Shown here one piece after another: positions 56,101 to 64,000 of a stretch of 64,000 nt of DNA. The notes below the pieces were generated by a model that ran no database searches, was not told where the DNA came from, and was given only the letters and a program-made list of their open reading frames with translations. A program made the position numbers and the translations under genes. Positions within the stretch are counted from its first letter, which is position 1; every line of letters starts with the position of its first letter. The stretch covers positions 54,175-118,174 of the forward strand of contig JACCGJ010012498.1 in the NCBI GenBank assembly GCA_013407085.1, in the 5' to 3' direction. This DNA is from Atriophallophorus winterbourni. Its lineage: Eukaryota; Platyhelminthes; Trematoda; Plagiorchiida; Microphallidae.

Positions 56101-58822
56101 GTCATGGCGGGAACGGATTGTTTATCATTTAGCTGAGTTGCTCCGTTCATGTCGCGAGTCACGATGTTTGAACGTATGTTTGGTAGGTGGTTTGTTAATT
56201 GTTATATTTTACCAGAGTAGAACCCAAGTAATAATTACCCGAATGCTTAGCACAAACTTTTAGGCTATTAGTCAGTATTGACTAACTAAACCCAACACTA
56301 CGCGTAGCACGAACAAAGGCAGACCTTTCAGGCAAAGAGCTTTACCGTCTCTGACCAGAACGCAGATTAGGCTGCTGCTCGTCTGCATGTATATACTGTT
56401 TCTGCGGGACACAATATGGCCGAAAAGTGGACCAATCGGAACCGAGAATCATACATTCAAGGGGTTTCACAGGTTATAAAGAGTTTTTGAGGGTAATAAT
56501 AAGATTTCCTCTGCACTAATATAAGTATTACATCATTTCGACTGTTTCTACGAAGTGAAACGGGGAGGCCAAACCACTGCGTTCGTCCTCGCGTAGTTGT
56601 ATAATGATAAATTTTATCAAGCAGTAAAAACTTTGATCTGGTTTGTCAACCGATTCTCTTCAAGTTCTCATCACGTTGCGTTTGTTTGACTGACCTTGAT
56701 GAATTGCGCATGCTTCCGTAGCGGCTGACTTTGTCCATCTGCTCATGTTTCCAAGAATGGCGTCGGTCGAACTGTTTTCATGCACTTTTTCCAACCCCCC
56801 CCCCCGTTGTTTTGGGTTTGGCTTCGTACTTTTTCGAGCTTCCTCCTCTTGTATTGTGTCGGAGGGTGGTGTTCCGCATATGATCCGAAAGCTCGTGATT
56901 CGCTCTCATCGCTAATGCTTTCTACACTACCACACTATTACTTGTGTACGCTCGAACGTTATGCTTGTTTTTTTTCTTTCAGTGGAATTGTAAAATTTCT
57001 TGGTAATCGACGACACTTCGTGTTGCCTCTTTTAATTTCTCGACTTTGTATCGCTCTTTAAAGTTAAACTCTTTATGGCTTTTCGTGTTGGCGAATCTCG
57101 TAGTTTACCAACCAACGCGCTATATCGTAGCGGTGGAAGAGCAACGATATCGAGAATTTCATGCTGACATCTCAAACACTGACAACTCAGCCTGATATCA
57201 TGGCTGATCGTTCATACAGAATTCCGCGTTGTACGAAAAGCGTACTGCAAATGCAATCATACTACATTTCCGCTGAATCTAATATCAGTTCCCAAAATCG
57301 CATTTAGCTTCTTGATTTAAGACTTGTGAAATAAAATCACGTTATTTTTGCCCCGGCTTTCTCGTCATTGATTGAAATTTCGCTCTTTTAATGGTTTTAA
57401 AATATATAATCTTTATATGCTCTAGCAGCATTTCATTCAATGTCTCGTAAATAACCTGCAACTTGATTATTTGATGTTTTCATTTGGCAAATCACCGATA
57501 CTCTGTTGTAGACTGAGTTTTTGTGCTTATTTTCTAGTGAAGAAAGGGTTCGGAATGGGGTAAAGAAGTTACTCAAAGCAAAAAATGTGACAACACAAGG
57601 TCGATTGGACAACTTCTTCGTTACACTACCTTCCGAGCCCAAGGTAATTCAGATTCCTTACTAGTTTCATCGCATTATGGTTTTGATGTTATTTTTTTTA
57701 TTTTTCATCACCTCCGTGACTCAGCTGTTCAACCCTGATCTTGCCTACTAGAGAGAAAACAAATATATTTTAGTGCTCACATCCCCATCCCGTATACACC
57801 AATACCGGTTTTTGCTGTTTGCCGTCATCAGGTGGAGACAGTAAGATCAGGTTCAGTGAGCCTTGAAACAGTGGTGAAGTGGTAAACAAAGTTATACTTG
57901 AATGCCGCTGTTGCATAGGGTTCGTACAACGAACCACGATGTTCAAACACAGAATCACATAGTAATTCGTGGTCAAGCACTCAAGGTGCTTATGGAGGAC
58001 CAAAGTGATGTGTTGCTCACATCCTCCGAAATTACACTCCATGACCTGTTTTTTGCTGTTTGCCGTCATCAGGTGGAGGTAGTAAGATCAGGTTCAGTGA
58101 GCCTTGAAACTGGTATATTGGTAAACAAAGGTATACTTTATACCATTGTTAAATATGGTCCTTACAAAGAACCATGATGTCCAATTACAGAAGAACAAAA
58201 TGATTCCTGGCTAAGCGCTTGAGGCGCTTATGGACGGCCAATGTATTGTGGTGCTCACGTCCCCGTCACTTACACACCACTGGCTGTAGTTGATTTGTTT
58301 AAACCTTCAGTTTATGAGCCCCTTGTGTGCTTGACCAAGGATCACTGTGATTCTGTATTTGAACATCGTGGTTCTTTATAAAAAAATCCTATATAACAGT
58401 TGCATACAAGTATAACTTTTCTTTACAGAGGATACCGTTCTGTCGAATTCGTGGAAAATTATCTGTGCTACGCATTTTCTTTAGTACCAAATCTTTCGGG
58501 ATATTTATAATGTTGAGAACCCATTGATAACACTAAAAATGTGCGACCTTGCAACATTAGAAACAAAAATCTATCATCTCAATTCGAGCTCAGTTTCATT
58601 TCGTTGTATTACACAAATTAGTAATAAAGTTATATCACTGTTGGCCAAATTTTCCTGAGGCATCTAACGTTTTTACTCCACCTGATTATTTTCACCCGCC
58701 TTTGCTATCGTTTTCCTCTACAGAACTCAACCAAACTTGCTACCGACAAACCGGCCTCTGATAAGAAACGAAAATCAACCACCGCCACTTCGGGCCGCTC
58801 GAGCCTCAAGCGACCCAAATAG
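47042..58822 (+). CDS. FEN1: Flap endonuclease 1 (complete, eight exons, 384 aa)
   Basis: FEN1 is the structure-specific 5' nuclease that removes RNA-primer flaps during Okazaki fragment maturation and long-patch base-excision repair in the nucleus. Exons 47042-47123, 47156-47258, 52272-52548, 52648-52784, 54333-54618, 55304-55368, 57538-57643 and 58724-58822 join in frame at GT/AG sites to 384 codons plus TAG; the human protein is 380. Human residue numbering holds through the core: Asp34 (AIDAS), Arg47, Lys93, Arg100, Glu158/Glu160 (GEAEA), Asp179/Asp181 (TEDMD), Asp233 (LLGCDY), then a helix-hairpin-helix (RGIGPKKA). Position 86 is Glu (VFEGKPP), where human has Asp. The PCNA-interacting box QGRLDNFF is at 337-344, followed by a basic nuclear-localisation tail (KKRK, 366-369). 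The start ATG is the one whose peptide aligns with the family N-terminus. Introns contain much repeat DNA. Confidence 0.97.
47156..47258 (+). CDS. FEN1: FEN1 exon 2
   Basis: Starts 32 bp after exon 1 ends, following TTACAG. Encodes Gly28 to the first two bases of Ser62, including the catalytic Asp34 and the flap-contacting Arg47. Its donor is AG/GTAATT. Confidence 0.95.
47426..47650 (-). mobile_element. Short interspersed repeat, long copy (FEN1 intron 2)
   Basis: Starts GTATGGTATGAAAGCACAAG and runs through GGCCAATCAATTTAGCACG and GCACGATTGCAC, about 225 bp. Confidence 0.8.
47720..48110 (-). mobile_element. CR1-like RT C-terminal fragment (FEN1 intron 2)
   Basis: Minus strand: [27 protein letters not shown], then degenerate sequence to ITGNVF and FKNGLDC. 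This is the pattern of CR1-like RT C-termini (FSL..RRLRGDLI..FK). Confidence 0.65.
48111..48539. other. FEN1 intron 2, nothing recognised
   Basis: No motif recognised. Probably decayed repeat sequence. Confidence 0.3.
48540..48790 (+). mobile_element. RTE-like endonuclease fragment (FEN1 intron 2)
   Basis: Plus strand: [15 protein letters not shown] (48627-48670), [13 protein letters not shown] (48725-48765). AGD-x-NA and the D-N-R motif are typical of the apurinic-type endonuclease of RTE-like elements. Confidence 0.6.
48791..49500. other. FEN1 intron 2, nothing recognised
   Basis: No motif recognised between the two RTE-like fragments. Confidence 0.3.
49501..50200 (+). mobile_element. RTE-like RT tail fragments (FEN1 intron 2)
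   Basis: The frame at 49514-49640 reads [20 protein letters not shown] and [10 protein letters not shown], matching the segment after the RT catalytic motif in fluke RTE-like elements. A second similar snippet ([20 protein letters not shown]) is at 50118-50175. Confidence 0.5.
50201..51355. other. FEN1 intron 2, nothing recognised
   Basis: No motif recognised. Confidence 0.3.
51360..52140 (+). mobile_element. RTE-like RT fragment (FEN1 intron 2)
   Basis: Plus strand: [20 protein letters not shown] (51525-51585) corresponds to the KA-GPDG-I-PELLK segment at the start of RT. The C-terminal ARIxKARxAFxNLxHLWRR segment appears as [20 protein letters not shown] (52045-52105). The middle is badly decayed. 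Confidence 0.65.
52272..52548 (+). CDS. FEN1: FEN1 exon 3
   Basis: Encodes the rest of Ser62 to Ile154: HLMGMFYRT, the VFEGKPP loop with Glu86, Lys93 and Arg100 of the helical gateway, and the acidic/basic cap helices (EEEEDQEA). Its donor is GTAAGT. Confidence 0.95.
52648..52784 (+). CDS. FEN1: FEN1 exon 4
   Basis: Encodes residues 155-199 plus two bases of Arg200. Contains the metal ligands Glu158/Glu160 and Asp179/Asp181. Position 187 is Ala (FGAPVL), where the human protein has the phosphorylated Ser187. Confidence 0.95.
52848..53038 (-). mobile_element. Short interspersed repeat (FEN1 intron 4)
   Basis: GTACCGCACAGTCAT, CACGTGGGCTAAGCTACTG, GGGTTGCCCAG, AGTGAGACTCCAACGTG and AATCAATTCAGC are recognisable. 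The GTATG end is eroded. Confidence 0.7.
53115..53222 (+). mobile_element. Short interspersed repeat, truncated and inverted (FEN1 intron 4)
   Basis: Reverse orientation: TCTGTCTAGGCCTGGGCAAC to GGCTTGTGCTTTCATACCAT and further ATAC-like repeats. With the copy at 52848 it forms an inverted pair separated by about 80 bp. Confidence 0.8.
53417..53446 (-). mobile_element. Short interspersed repeat, 30-bp stub
   Basis: Only GTATGTATGTATGAAAGCAC and a few more bases remain; this is the extreme retained end of the family. Confidence 0.55.
54066..54243 (-). mobile_element. Short interspersed repeat, long copy near FEN1 exon 5
   Basis: GCAAGCACAAGCTTGATC to CAGCTCACTACTGTGGCC, ending about 90 bp before the exon 5 acceptor. 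Confidence 0.75.
54333..54618 (+). CDS. FEN1: FEN1 exon 5
   Basis: Encodes Arg200 to Glu295: the beta strand around KLPIQEF, Asp233 in LLGCDY, the helix-hairpin-helix [12 protein letters not shown] that binds downstream duplex DNA, and YPVPENW. The acceptor is CTTCTAG and the donor is GTATGT. A short-repeat copy ends about 90 bp upstream of the acceptor. Confidence 0.95.
54874..54964 (-). mobile_element. Short interspersed repeat with perfect target duplication (FEN1 intron 5)
   Basis: A 91-bp copy (GTATGGTATCGTATGAAAGC to CAGGTTGTCC) flanked by identical 11-bp direct repeats AGTTTCTTTAG at 54863-54873 and 54965-54975. It defines both ends of a truncated copy precisely. Confidence 0.9.
55304..55368 (+). 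CDS. FEN1: FEN1 exon 6
   Basis: A 65-bp exon encoding residues 296-316 plus two bases of Asn317 ([16 protein letters not shown]), matching the family's conserved W-x-EP-DE-GL-EFM segment. Its acceptor is TTTTAG and its donor is GTAAGT. Confidence 0.93.
55369..57537. other. FEN1 intron 6, nothing recognised
   Basis: A 2169-bp intron with a run of ten or so C at about 56797. No repeat family or exon recognised. Confidence 0.5.
57538..57643 (+). CDS. FEN1: FEN1 exon 7 (PCNA-binding box)
   Basis: Encodes the rest of Asn317 to Lys352: a basic helix ([14 protein letters not shown]) followed by the PIP box QGRLDNFF, which docks FEN1 on the PCNA clamp. The acceptor is TTTCTAG and the donor is GTAATT. 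Confidence 0.95.
57774..58295 (+). repeat. Tandem 240-bp repeat (FEN1 intron 7)
   Basis: Units start with TGCTCAC at 57774, 58014 and 58252 (periods 240 and 238 bp); the third is partial. Shared blocks include TTTGCCGTCATCAGGTGGAG, GATCAGGTTCAGTGAGCC, GGTAAACAAAG and ACCACGATGTTCAAAC. Confidence 0.85.
58318..58415 (-). repeat. Inverted partial unit of the 240-bp repeat
   Basis: The complement of the unit's second half: TGTGCTTGACCAAGGATCAC, GTATTTGAACATCGTGGTTC, GCATACAAGTATAACTTT. Adjacent to direct units, so the locus could fold back on itself. Confidence 0.8.
58724..58822 (+). CDS. FEN1: FEN1 exon 8 (nuclear-localisation tail)
   Basis: Encodes residues 353-384 and the TAG stop. The peptide is Lys/Ser/Thr-rich with KKRK, as expected for the family's disordered nuclear-localisation tail. 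The acceptor is CTCTACAG. Confidence 0.9.
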   Translation, partial: NSTKLATDKPASDKKRKSTTATSGRSSLKRPK

Positions 58823-59178
58823 GGTAGCGGTTACCACCGGTTCCGATTTACCGATTACCTGGATTTTCCCATATCCGGTGCTTCCGTCGGTTTTGCAGAT
58901 TCCATATTTTTCTATGTCACTTATTGACCTGAAACTTGGTGTGTGTCCAGAGATATATATGTATGTCTTTCACGATGTTTCGTTCTCAATACTGTGCTCG
59001 GTGGATGTGAATGTGCGAGTTTTTTTTCTATTCTAAATTAATGGAATGTACATATGCTGGCAGAAAGTTAAAGTAAGAATTACTCATTTTCATTTGAGTA
59101 TGCCATTGACTACCTATGGTCGCTGTATCCATTGTATCACAACATCTTTCAAATTTCGTATTTAATGTAATGTCTTTA

Positions 59179-59220
59179 ATTAAAGACCGTGTTCTATTTC
59201 GATAATGTTCGAAATAGAAC
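59179..59220 (+). promoter_or_regulatory. Candidate FEN1 polyadenylation signal and hairpin
   Basis: ATTAAA at 59179-59184 is the nearest signal variant I noticed downstream of the FEN1 stop. Directly after it is a perfect 11-bp inverted repeat, GTTCTATTTCG at 59191-59201 and its complement at 59210-59220, with an 8-base loop. Use as a 3'-end signal is inferred only. Confidence 0.3.
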
Positions 59221-59469
59221 TTTGATAGCTCACAGTTGATGTACTGAAACGTCCTTCACCTAGTGTTTATTGTTCTCGTGTTGGTTATATTTCGTTATCA
59301 TGGAAGCTGACAGTATCAGCAAGTCTTCGTCCAGTACGTCTTGCGCTTATACTTCTTGATTGTTGTATAGCGTTCACCCATCGTTTCCTTGTCCTGTTGC
59401 TTTTCATCGCATTTCTTAGCCGGTATATTTGTTTGTCTGTCAATGTTGTTGTAGTCCTATATATTTCGG

Positions 59470-59628
59470 TGCTTAAGAGATGGAGATGTAAGCACCAATA
59501 TATATTGGTCGTTTACAAGCGCCTTGGGTGCTTGACCAGGAATCACTTTGTGTTTCTGTATTTGAACATCGTGGTTCTTTATAAGAACCCTGTTTAACAG
59601 TGGCATACAAGTATACCGTTGTTGTAGT
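59470..59628 (-). repeat. Dispersed copy of the 240-bp repeat
   Basis: In the same inverted sense as 58318-58415: GGGTGCTTGACCAGGAATCA, GTATTTGAACATCGTGGTTC, GGCATACAAGTATACC. Confidence 0.75.
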
Positions 59629-59839
59629 CCCGTTTTGAAAAATGCTCATAAGCGTTCAGTGTTTATCTCTGAGTGACCCCGATCAAACTAATCTCATCAA
59701 GATCATCGTGTAATGCATTACAACAGTAGCTTAATTGGTAAATAACCGTGACAAAGTCGCACTTAAGAATGGTCAAGACTAGAAACTACAGAATATATAA
59801 AAGGAAAAATGCAGAGGCACAAAGATAAAAGAAGAAGAA

Positions 59840-60566
59840 AATGACTTTATTCGTGTACACGAATTTTCAGTAATTAGATCGATTTCTCCACAAAGCTAAG
59901 AAAAATTGAAATGTATATAATCACAAGCGTGATCCAGGCAAAGTGTCGCATTATAAATACTGTACGTGGGCCAAAATACTGTTAGGTTACTCAGGCGCGG
60001 ATCAAATTAGAAAATGGAGTTAGAAAATTGACAAGGAGATCTCAACATCGGTTATCAAATTATCAGGCGCATCTTAAACTCAGAAACATCCATCGATTGA
60101 TTGACCATGTATCGTGCCAGGTGAAGAACAAAAGAGTTACTGAATTTATTAGATCTTGAATAGAGAATGAAATATTAGATTGGGGTGGAGGGAAAAGATT
60201 TGCAGGCAACGATGGTCTTGTTCGGTGGATGTGAACTATCAGAAGAAATGTTTTTGATCAATTTCACGAAGTGACGATCGACAATAGTGGCTCGAATTAA
60301 ATCTGCGGATAGCTCAATCTTGAGATAACCTTAATACCCTTTCTGGTCAGCAGAAAATCCTTTTCCAGGAGGCCAAGAAAAATTACGGGAGGATGCGTAA
60401 AGCAGATGTGGAACGATGCAAAAAACAAAGGTTTGAATTACATTTGGTGGGATGGAGAGAGAACAGAGGCGAAGAGCATATAATGACAACATGATTGGTA
60501 CAGCGAAGACTGCCGGATATTGTAACACCAAGGTACTTGCTGGTTCCAAAGGTTGTCATAGCCGGG
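59840..60566 (-). mobile_element. CR1-like element, 3' end and RT C-terminal piece
   Basis: Minus strand: FGTSKYLGVTISGSLRCTNH at about 60550-60490, the CR1-like segment after the palm domain, then degenerate sequence. The left end has TGACTTTATTCGTGTACACG preceded by a GAAGAA-rich tract, the same terminus as at 31384. A short-repeat copy lies within it (59918-59997). Confidence 0.6.
59918..59997 (-). mobile_element. Short interspersed repeat, truncated copy
   Basis: AATCACAAGCGTGATCCAGGC to GTTAGGTTACTCAGG, in the truncated form, inserted in the CR1-like 3' region. Confidence 0.65.
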
Positions 60567-60569
60567 GGT

Positions 60570-61062
60570 GGCAGTGGGGATAAGCTCCCACTGTATATAA
60601 AATGCTCCCATATGTCACGCATCTTAAATAGCCTTTGACAACCAAGTCCAGCTTCTGGCCTGCACGAGTGGCTCCCCGAGCCCGGCGGAACTGCTTCTAC
60701 CAACTTGAGAAGGGGCGAAGGCGAGTGACTGGCACCTGGAAACCAGTTTGCTTCGGGCAGATGGAGCTCGTTAGCCTGGGAAGGCATTTCATCTAAGGGA
60801 AGGAAAACCCTGATTTTCAACCTCCGCTGCCTTGTGGGATACCCGATCGCGGGAAAGGCTTCGGAAGAAAACCCTGAGGAAAAACCTGGAACAGAGTCTG
60901 GTAGACCACCTTTTTCTGGCAACTGCCTTGCAGGTCGCACTTGGTGGTGCAAAGGCTAGAGAAGCTGACTCGAACAAACGCCGAGTGGTGCTGGGGACGC
61001 CGCTTTGTATCCAAATCCCCAAGAGCCTTCATTGAAGCCGACTCATCCTCCAGGAGGAGATA
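60570..61062 (+). mobile_element. GC-rich insertion, possibly the 5' region of an RTE-like element
   Basis: About 490 bp whose base composition is clearly richer in G and C than its surroundings (for example GAGTGGCTCCCCGAGCCC, GGGCGAAGGCGAGTG). It interrupts CR1-like sequence. It resembles, from general memory only, untranslated leaders of fluke RTE-like elements; no coding motif was identified. Confidence 0.35.
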
Positions 61063-61379
61063 GTCGCACAAAAGTAAAAGTAATTTAATTGCTGCTACTA
61101 CATCATTCAAACACTAAGCCATTAGTTGAAACACGAGGAATGTTTTGATGGAGAGCTAAACATCGTATGTCAAGACATGTTGGAACATAACTTTTCTATG
61201 CAATTTCGGTATTCGAAGATAAACCAAGTGTGGATGACCAATGTTTCTAATCATTGATTCTAAAGCAAGTTGGTCCATTCTTAAGGTAAGCAAACAGATA
61301 AGCATCGTGTACCTGAAAACCGAAAACCGTTCGTTGTAACACAATGCAACTTCGACGTGCACGCGACCAGGCGGTATTT

Positions 61380-62700
61380 ACCATGATCTTTCATTGGAAT
61401 CGGGGTTATACAGACGGGTTTCCATCAGTCAGGTATAATTGCTCTTTCCATGCAACGATTGAAAATGGATGCGATAAGTACACCAGCGCATTCTTTATTA
61501 CAATGGGTTAGATTTTATCTGGTCCTGCAGTCTTAGAGCGTGAGACAGACGAAAGTGCACAAAAGACCTCAGGTGAAAGATGAATTGGAGAAATAAGATG
61601 GGGGCAGAATTGAGTTCTGTTGATTGTCATTATCAGCTAGTTGGGACGTTATAGATTCATTCCTGGGATTGATTTCGGAAATAGATGGAGATTTCTCGTT
61701 GTCTTTTTCGGAAATTTGCTTAAGCGCACGCCATAAGTGACGACTGTCTTTGGAGCCAAGAAGTGTATTCGTATACATCCCTCGAGTCGTCGAATTTCGA
61801 GCTTAATTGGCTGGGAAAGTTGCGCAACAGCATTTCGATCATGTTTTTGAAGGCATCTTTTAGTCTGCGTAAACGCTTTAGGTGGGCGAAAGAAAAACGA
61901 TGAAGACTAACAAAAATAGATTCTTTTGGACAACAAATGTCAAAACAAAAATTGAGATAGGATGTTTTAACCTCACATTCTTTGGAGACATCCTGATCAT
62001 GAAATGTTTGGAAATCAGTGATATCAAGCATGTCTCTGAAGGCTGAAATATTGTCATGTTCGCAGGCTATAGTTGTCACCTTTCTTCCATAGCTGCGGGT
62101 TAAGTATTTGTCCCAGTACCTCCATCAATTTTAGGGAGAAGTTTGATAATACAGTGGTCCAAAGTACCGATGGAAGCGAACTTGCGAGAATGAAACTTTA
62201 TTTGCATTGGTGAAAGCGAAATCCAGACAGGTTTTAAAACGTGTTGAGAAATGAACAATATTTTTGAGAGACGAGAGAAAACATACATTAGAATTATTGA
62301 GGTGACCAACAAGTAGAAGCAAAGAATTTTGAAAAGGAGAAGGAGTTCATCAATGAATGCACGAAAAGTGTCATCTTGAGAATCAGGGACGATATAAGAA
62401 TTTATCAAAATAAGGGATTGGAAAAATGAAGAGGTTTGCACTCGCTGGCTAGGAAAGATATTTCAGGCTTATCAAAAGTAAAAATCTGTTTGCTATAAGA
62501 ACACCAGTCACTTCGAATAGAAGTTATAACTGTGCCACCACGGTTTGCCAAATTACAAGTCCGGTCAAGTCGAAAGCAGCAGAAACCTTCAACAGAGACT
62601 AACTGTATACGATGGGAAGACCTGACACGGAGATCTATTCGGTTGGGCGACCACAACAGATGTTGCTGGCTCCTTCTGAACTGGTCATAAACGCTTAATT
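61380..62700 (-). mobile_element. CR1-like endonuclease and RT N-terminal region
   Basis: Minus strand: NRGGTVITSIRSDW (62555-62510), ILINSYIVPDSQ (62415-62380), LLVGHLNNSNV (62320-62288), TCLDFAFTNANKVSF (62235-62190), IGTLDHCIIKLLP. Then FAHLKRLRRLKDAFKN (61900-61850), DSRHLWRALKQISEK and, near 61450, the MESS-N-T segment at the start of RT. Frameshifts separate the parts. Confidence 0.7.
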
Positions 62701-62704
62701 GCGA

Positions 62705-62790
62705 TCGGTCAAATGGTGGACGGTAGCCCAGGTCGTTAAGCCATGGGACTACAATGGTGGTCGGGGGTTCGAACCCCACCCCCGAAGCGG
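62705..62790 (+). mobile_element. tRNA-like sequence, possible head of a tRNA-derived SINE
   Basis: GGGGGTTCGAACCCCACC at 62764-62781 matches an RNA polymerase III B box in a T-arm context, and TAGCCCAGGTCG upstream is A-box-like. The putative anticodon loop lacks the conserved T33 and its stem is imperfect, so a working tRNA is unlikely. Confidence 0.4.
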
Positions 62791-63129
62791 AGGATATGCA
62801 CTGCTGATGAGCTAAAATAAGAGCGAAACTCGAGTCCAGTGCTTCCATTATGGACCGTCGTGATCAACTTTGTGAATAGTTCGATGGGCTTGGCACGGAT
62901 GAGTAGGCACAAATATAAACAACATATTCTCCAAACCTCGCTTATAAAAAGAGACTAACTCATTGTCAATTGCAGCTTGAAACATAGCAACGCCGGTATG
63001 CATTTAGCAGTTGTGAAATTTCAGCACACATGGACCATAAATAACGAATATTAGACGATAAAATACAAGGTAGGGTATTCTAGAAATAGACTGAAGTCGT
63101 TGAAGTTCGACTTGCCTGCACGATGTTTC

Positions 63130-63885
63130 TTTTTCAGTGATTGTTTCAATATGATATTGAGTTTTTGCCGGATGCCCTAGCCGAACATTTGTTATTTCAG
63201 ATTTTTCTCTGTAAAACTCGGTATCGCGTAATTGTTTTAAAATGTGTGTATCAAAAATTGTCCTTTGTTGATACGAAAACATTATTTATAATTAACACCT
63301 ATATCAGACCAACAATGGAGTATGCTGTTCAAGCATGGTCCCCATGGTTACAAAAAAACATGACCTTGCTGCAACGGGTATACCACCGCGCTACTAAACT
63401 GGTGACTGGACTATACAACAGGCCATACGAGGAGCGGATTGCAACTCTAAACCTCTTTGACTTTTCGTACCGTCTTCTCAGGTGTGACTTGATCCTGCTG
63501 TTCAACATTCTGCATACAGTGGATCACCCACTTGAACACCTGTTTCATCGGCAAGAAGCACTTGGTAGCAGATCGCAGAGCTACAAGTTAATTAGTCCAC
63601 ACTCCATATCTAATTGTCGACGATTTTTCTTTGCTGTCAGAGTTTGTTTTATATGGAACTCCCTGCCCCACATATCATTTGCGCAACAAGCCTGAACATG
63701 TTCAAGGCTGAACTTGACAAGTATATGTTGACCAAATCCAACCATGCACCTGAACACACGTGCTGACTTTCCATATGGATAAAACATTTGTGTTGTTTTT
63801 ATGCATTCCCTATATTTTTAATCTGTGGTTACTGTAAAGTATTTGCTTTTTGGACCATTAAAACTTTGAATTACTTTGAATATTT
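63130..63885 (+). mobile_element. CR1-like RT C-terminus with 3' tail
   Basis: Plus strand: INTYIRPTMEYAVQAWSPWL (63288-63350), LLQRVYHRATKLVTGLYNRP, YRLLRCDLILLFNIL (63468-63515), FFFAVRVCFIWNSLP (63625-63668), then after a frameshift LNMFKAELDKYML. A 3' UTR ends ACTTTGAATTACTTTGAATA (63861-63880), a short terminal repeat. One of the better-preserved fragments. Confidence 0.8.
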
Positions 63886-64000
63886 AGAAAGAGGTAGCGT
63901 TAGAATTTACTATAAAAAATGAAAAATTATGTAGATAAATTATTGTTGTGCACGATCGATTTGAAAGCCCCGCCTCCTCGTTGTTGGTGCTTGCACATCT
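63886..64000. other. Window end, nothing recognised
   Basis: No feature supported. Confidence 0.4.

Noticed and set aside
57774..58251. CRISPR-like array
   Set aside because: The repeat unit is 240 bp with no spacer pattern, in a eukaryotic intron.
60383..60952. 189-codon minus-strand frame
   Set aside because: It runs from the GC-rich island into CR1-like RT sequence (SKYLGVTISG), so it is a chance fusion across an insertion boundary.

Overview
The window reads as nuclear DNA of a metazoan with intron-rich genes and heavy retrotransposon load. A parasitic flatworm, probably a trematode, fits best: AT-rich DNA by eye, an authentic FEN1 gene whose first intron is only 32 bp (very short 5'-end introns are known from flukes), many CR1-like, RTE-like and Penelope-like remnants, and an interspersed short repeat present in 17 pieces. 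The species assignment is inference. Nothing bacterial, organellar or viral was seen.

Two host genes can be supported. On the minus strand, 14080 down to 116 carries the 3' part of a large gene for an unrecognised AT-hook, Ser/Arg-rich nuclear protein: four exons (10522-14080, 3377-3682, 2422-2872, 116-1113) join in phase at consensus splice sites and give at least 1770 residues. Its 5' exons lie to the right and were not found. On the plus strand, 47042-58822 carries a complete eight-exon flap endonuclease 1 gene encoding 384 residues, with all the usual catalytic acidic residues except position 86, which is Glu instead of Asp.

The 14-47 kb interval is a retrotransposon graveyard. A plus-strand CR1-like element (16.9-23.0 kb) is split by a 3.8-kb minus-strand CR1-like element (18.6-22.4 kb). 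A long (TAA)n tract follows. A plus-strand ORF1 remnant is split by a complete 1137-bp pogo/Tigger-type DNA transposon (24347-25483) with 25-bp terminal inverted repeats and a TA duplication. Then come a second minus-strand CR1-like element (26.3-30.7 kb) with an internal tandem duplication, a solo LTR (34.3-34.9 kb), an inverted CR1 insertion (35.3-36.1 kb), and an LTR retrotransposon with two 574-bp LTRs and one stop-riddled gag-like frame but no pol (37578-40526). A Penelope-like GIY-YIG fragment (42.4-43.15 kb) and more CR1 pieces complete the interval.

Inside the FEN1 introns lie RTE-like fragments (48.5-52.1 kb), one CR1 fragment and several short-repeat copies. The last 4 kb hold further CR1-like pieces, a GC-rich island (60.57-61.06 kb) and a possible tRNA-derived SINE head. 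The most instructive features are the short interspersed repeat (truncation pattern and target duplications indicate its real 3' end is the one carrying ATAC/CATAC repeats), the gag-only LTR element, the pogo-like deletion derivative and the FEN1 active-site substitution.

All homology calls rest on reading protein motifs by eye; no search was run. Boundaries of degraded elements are approximate.
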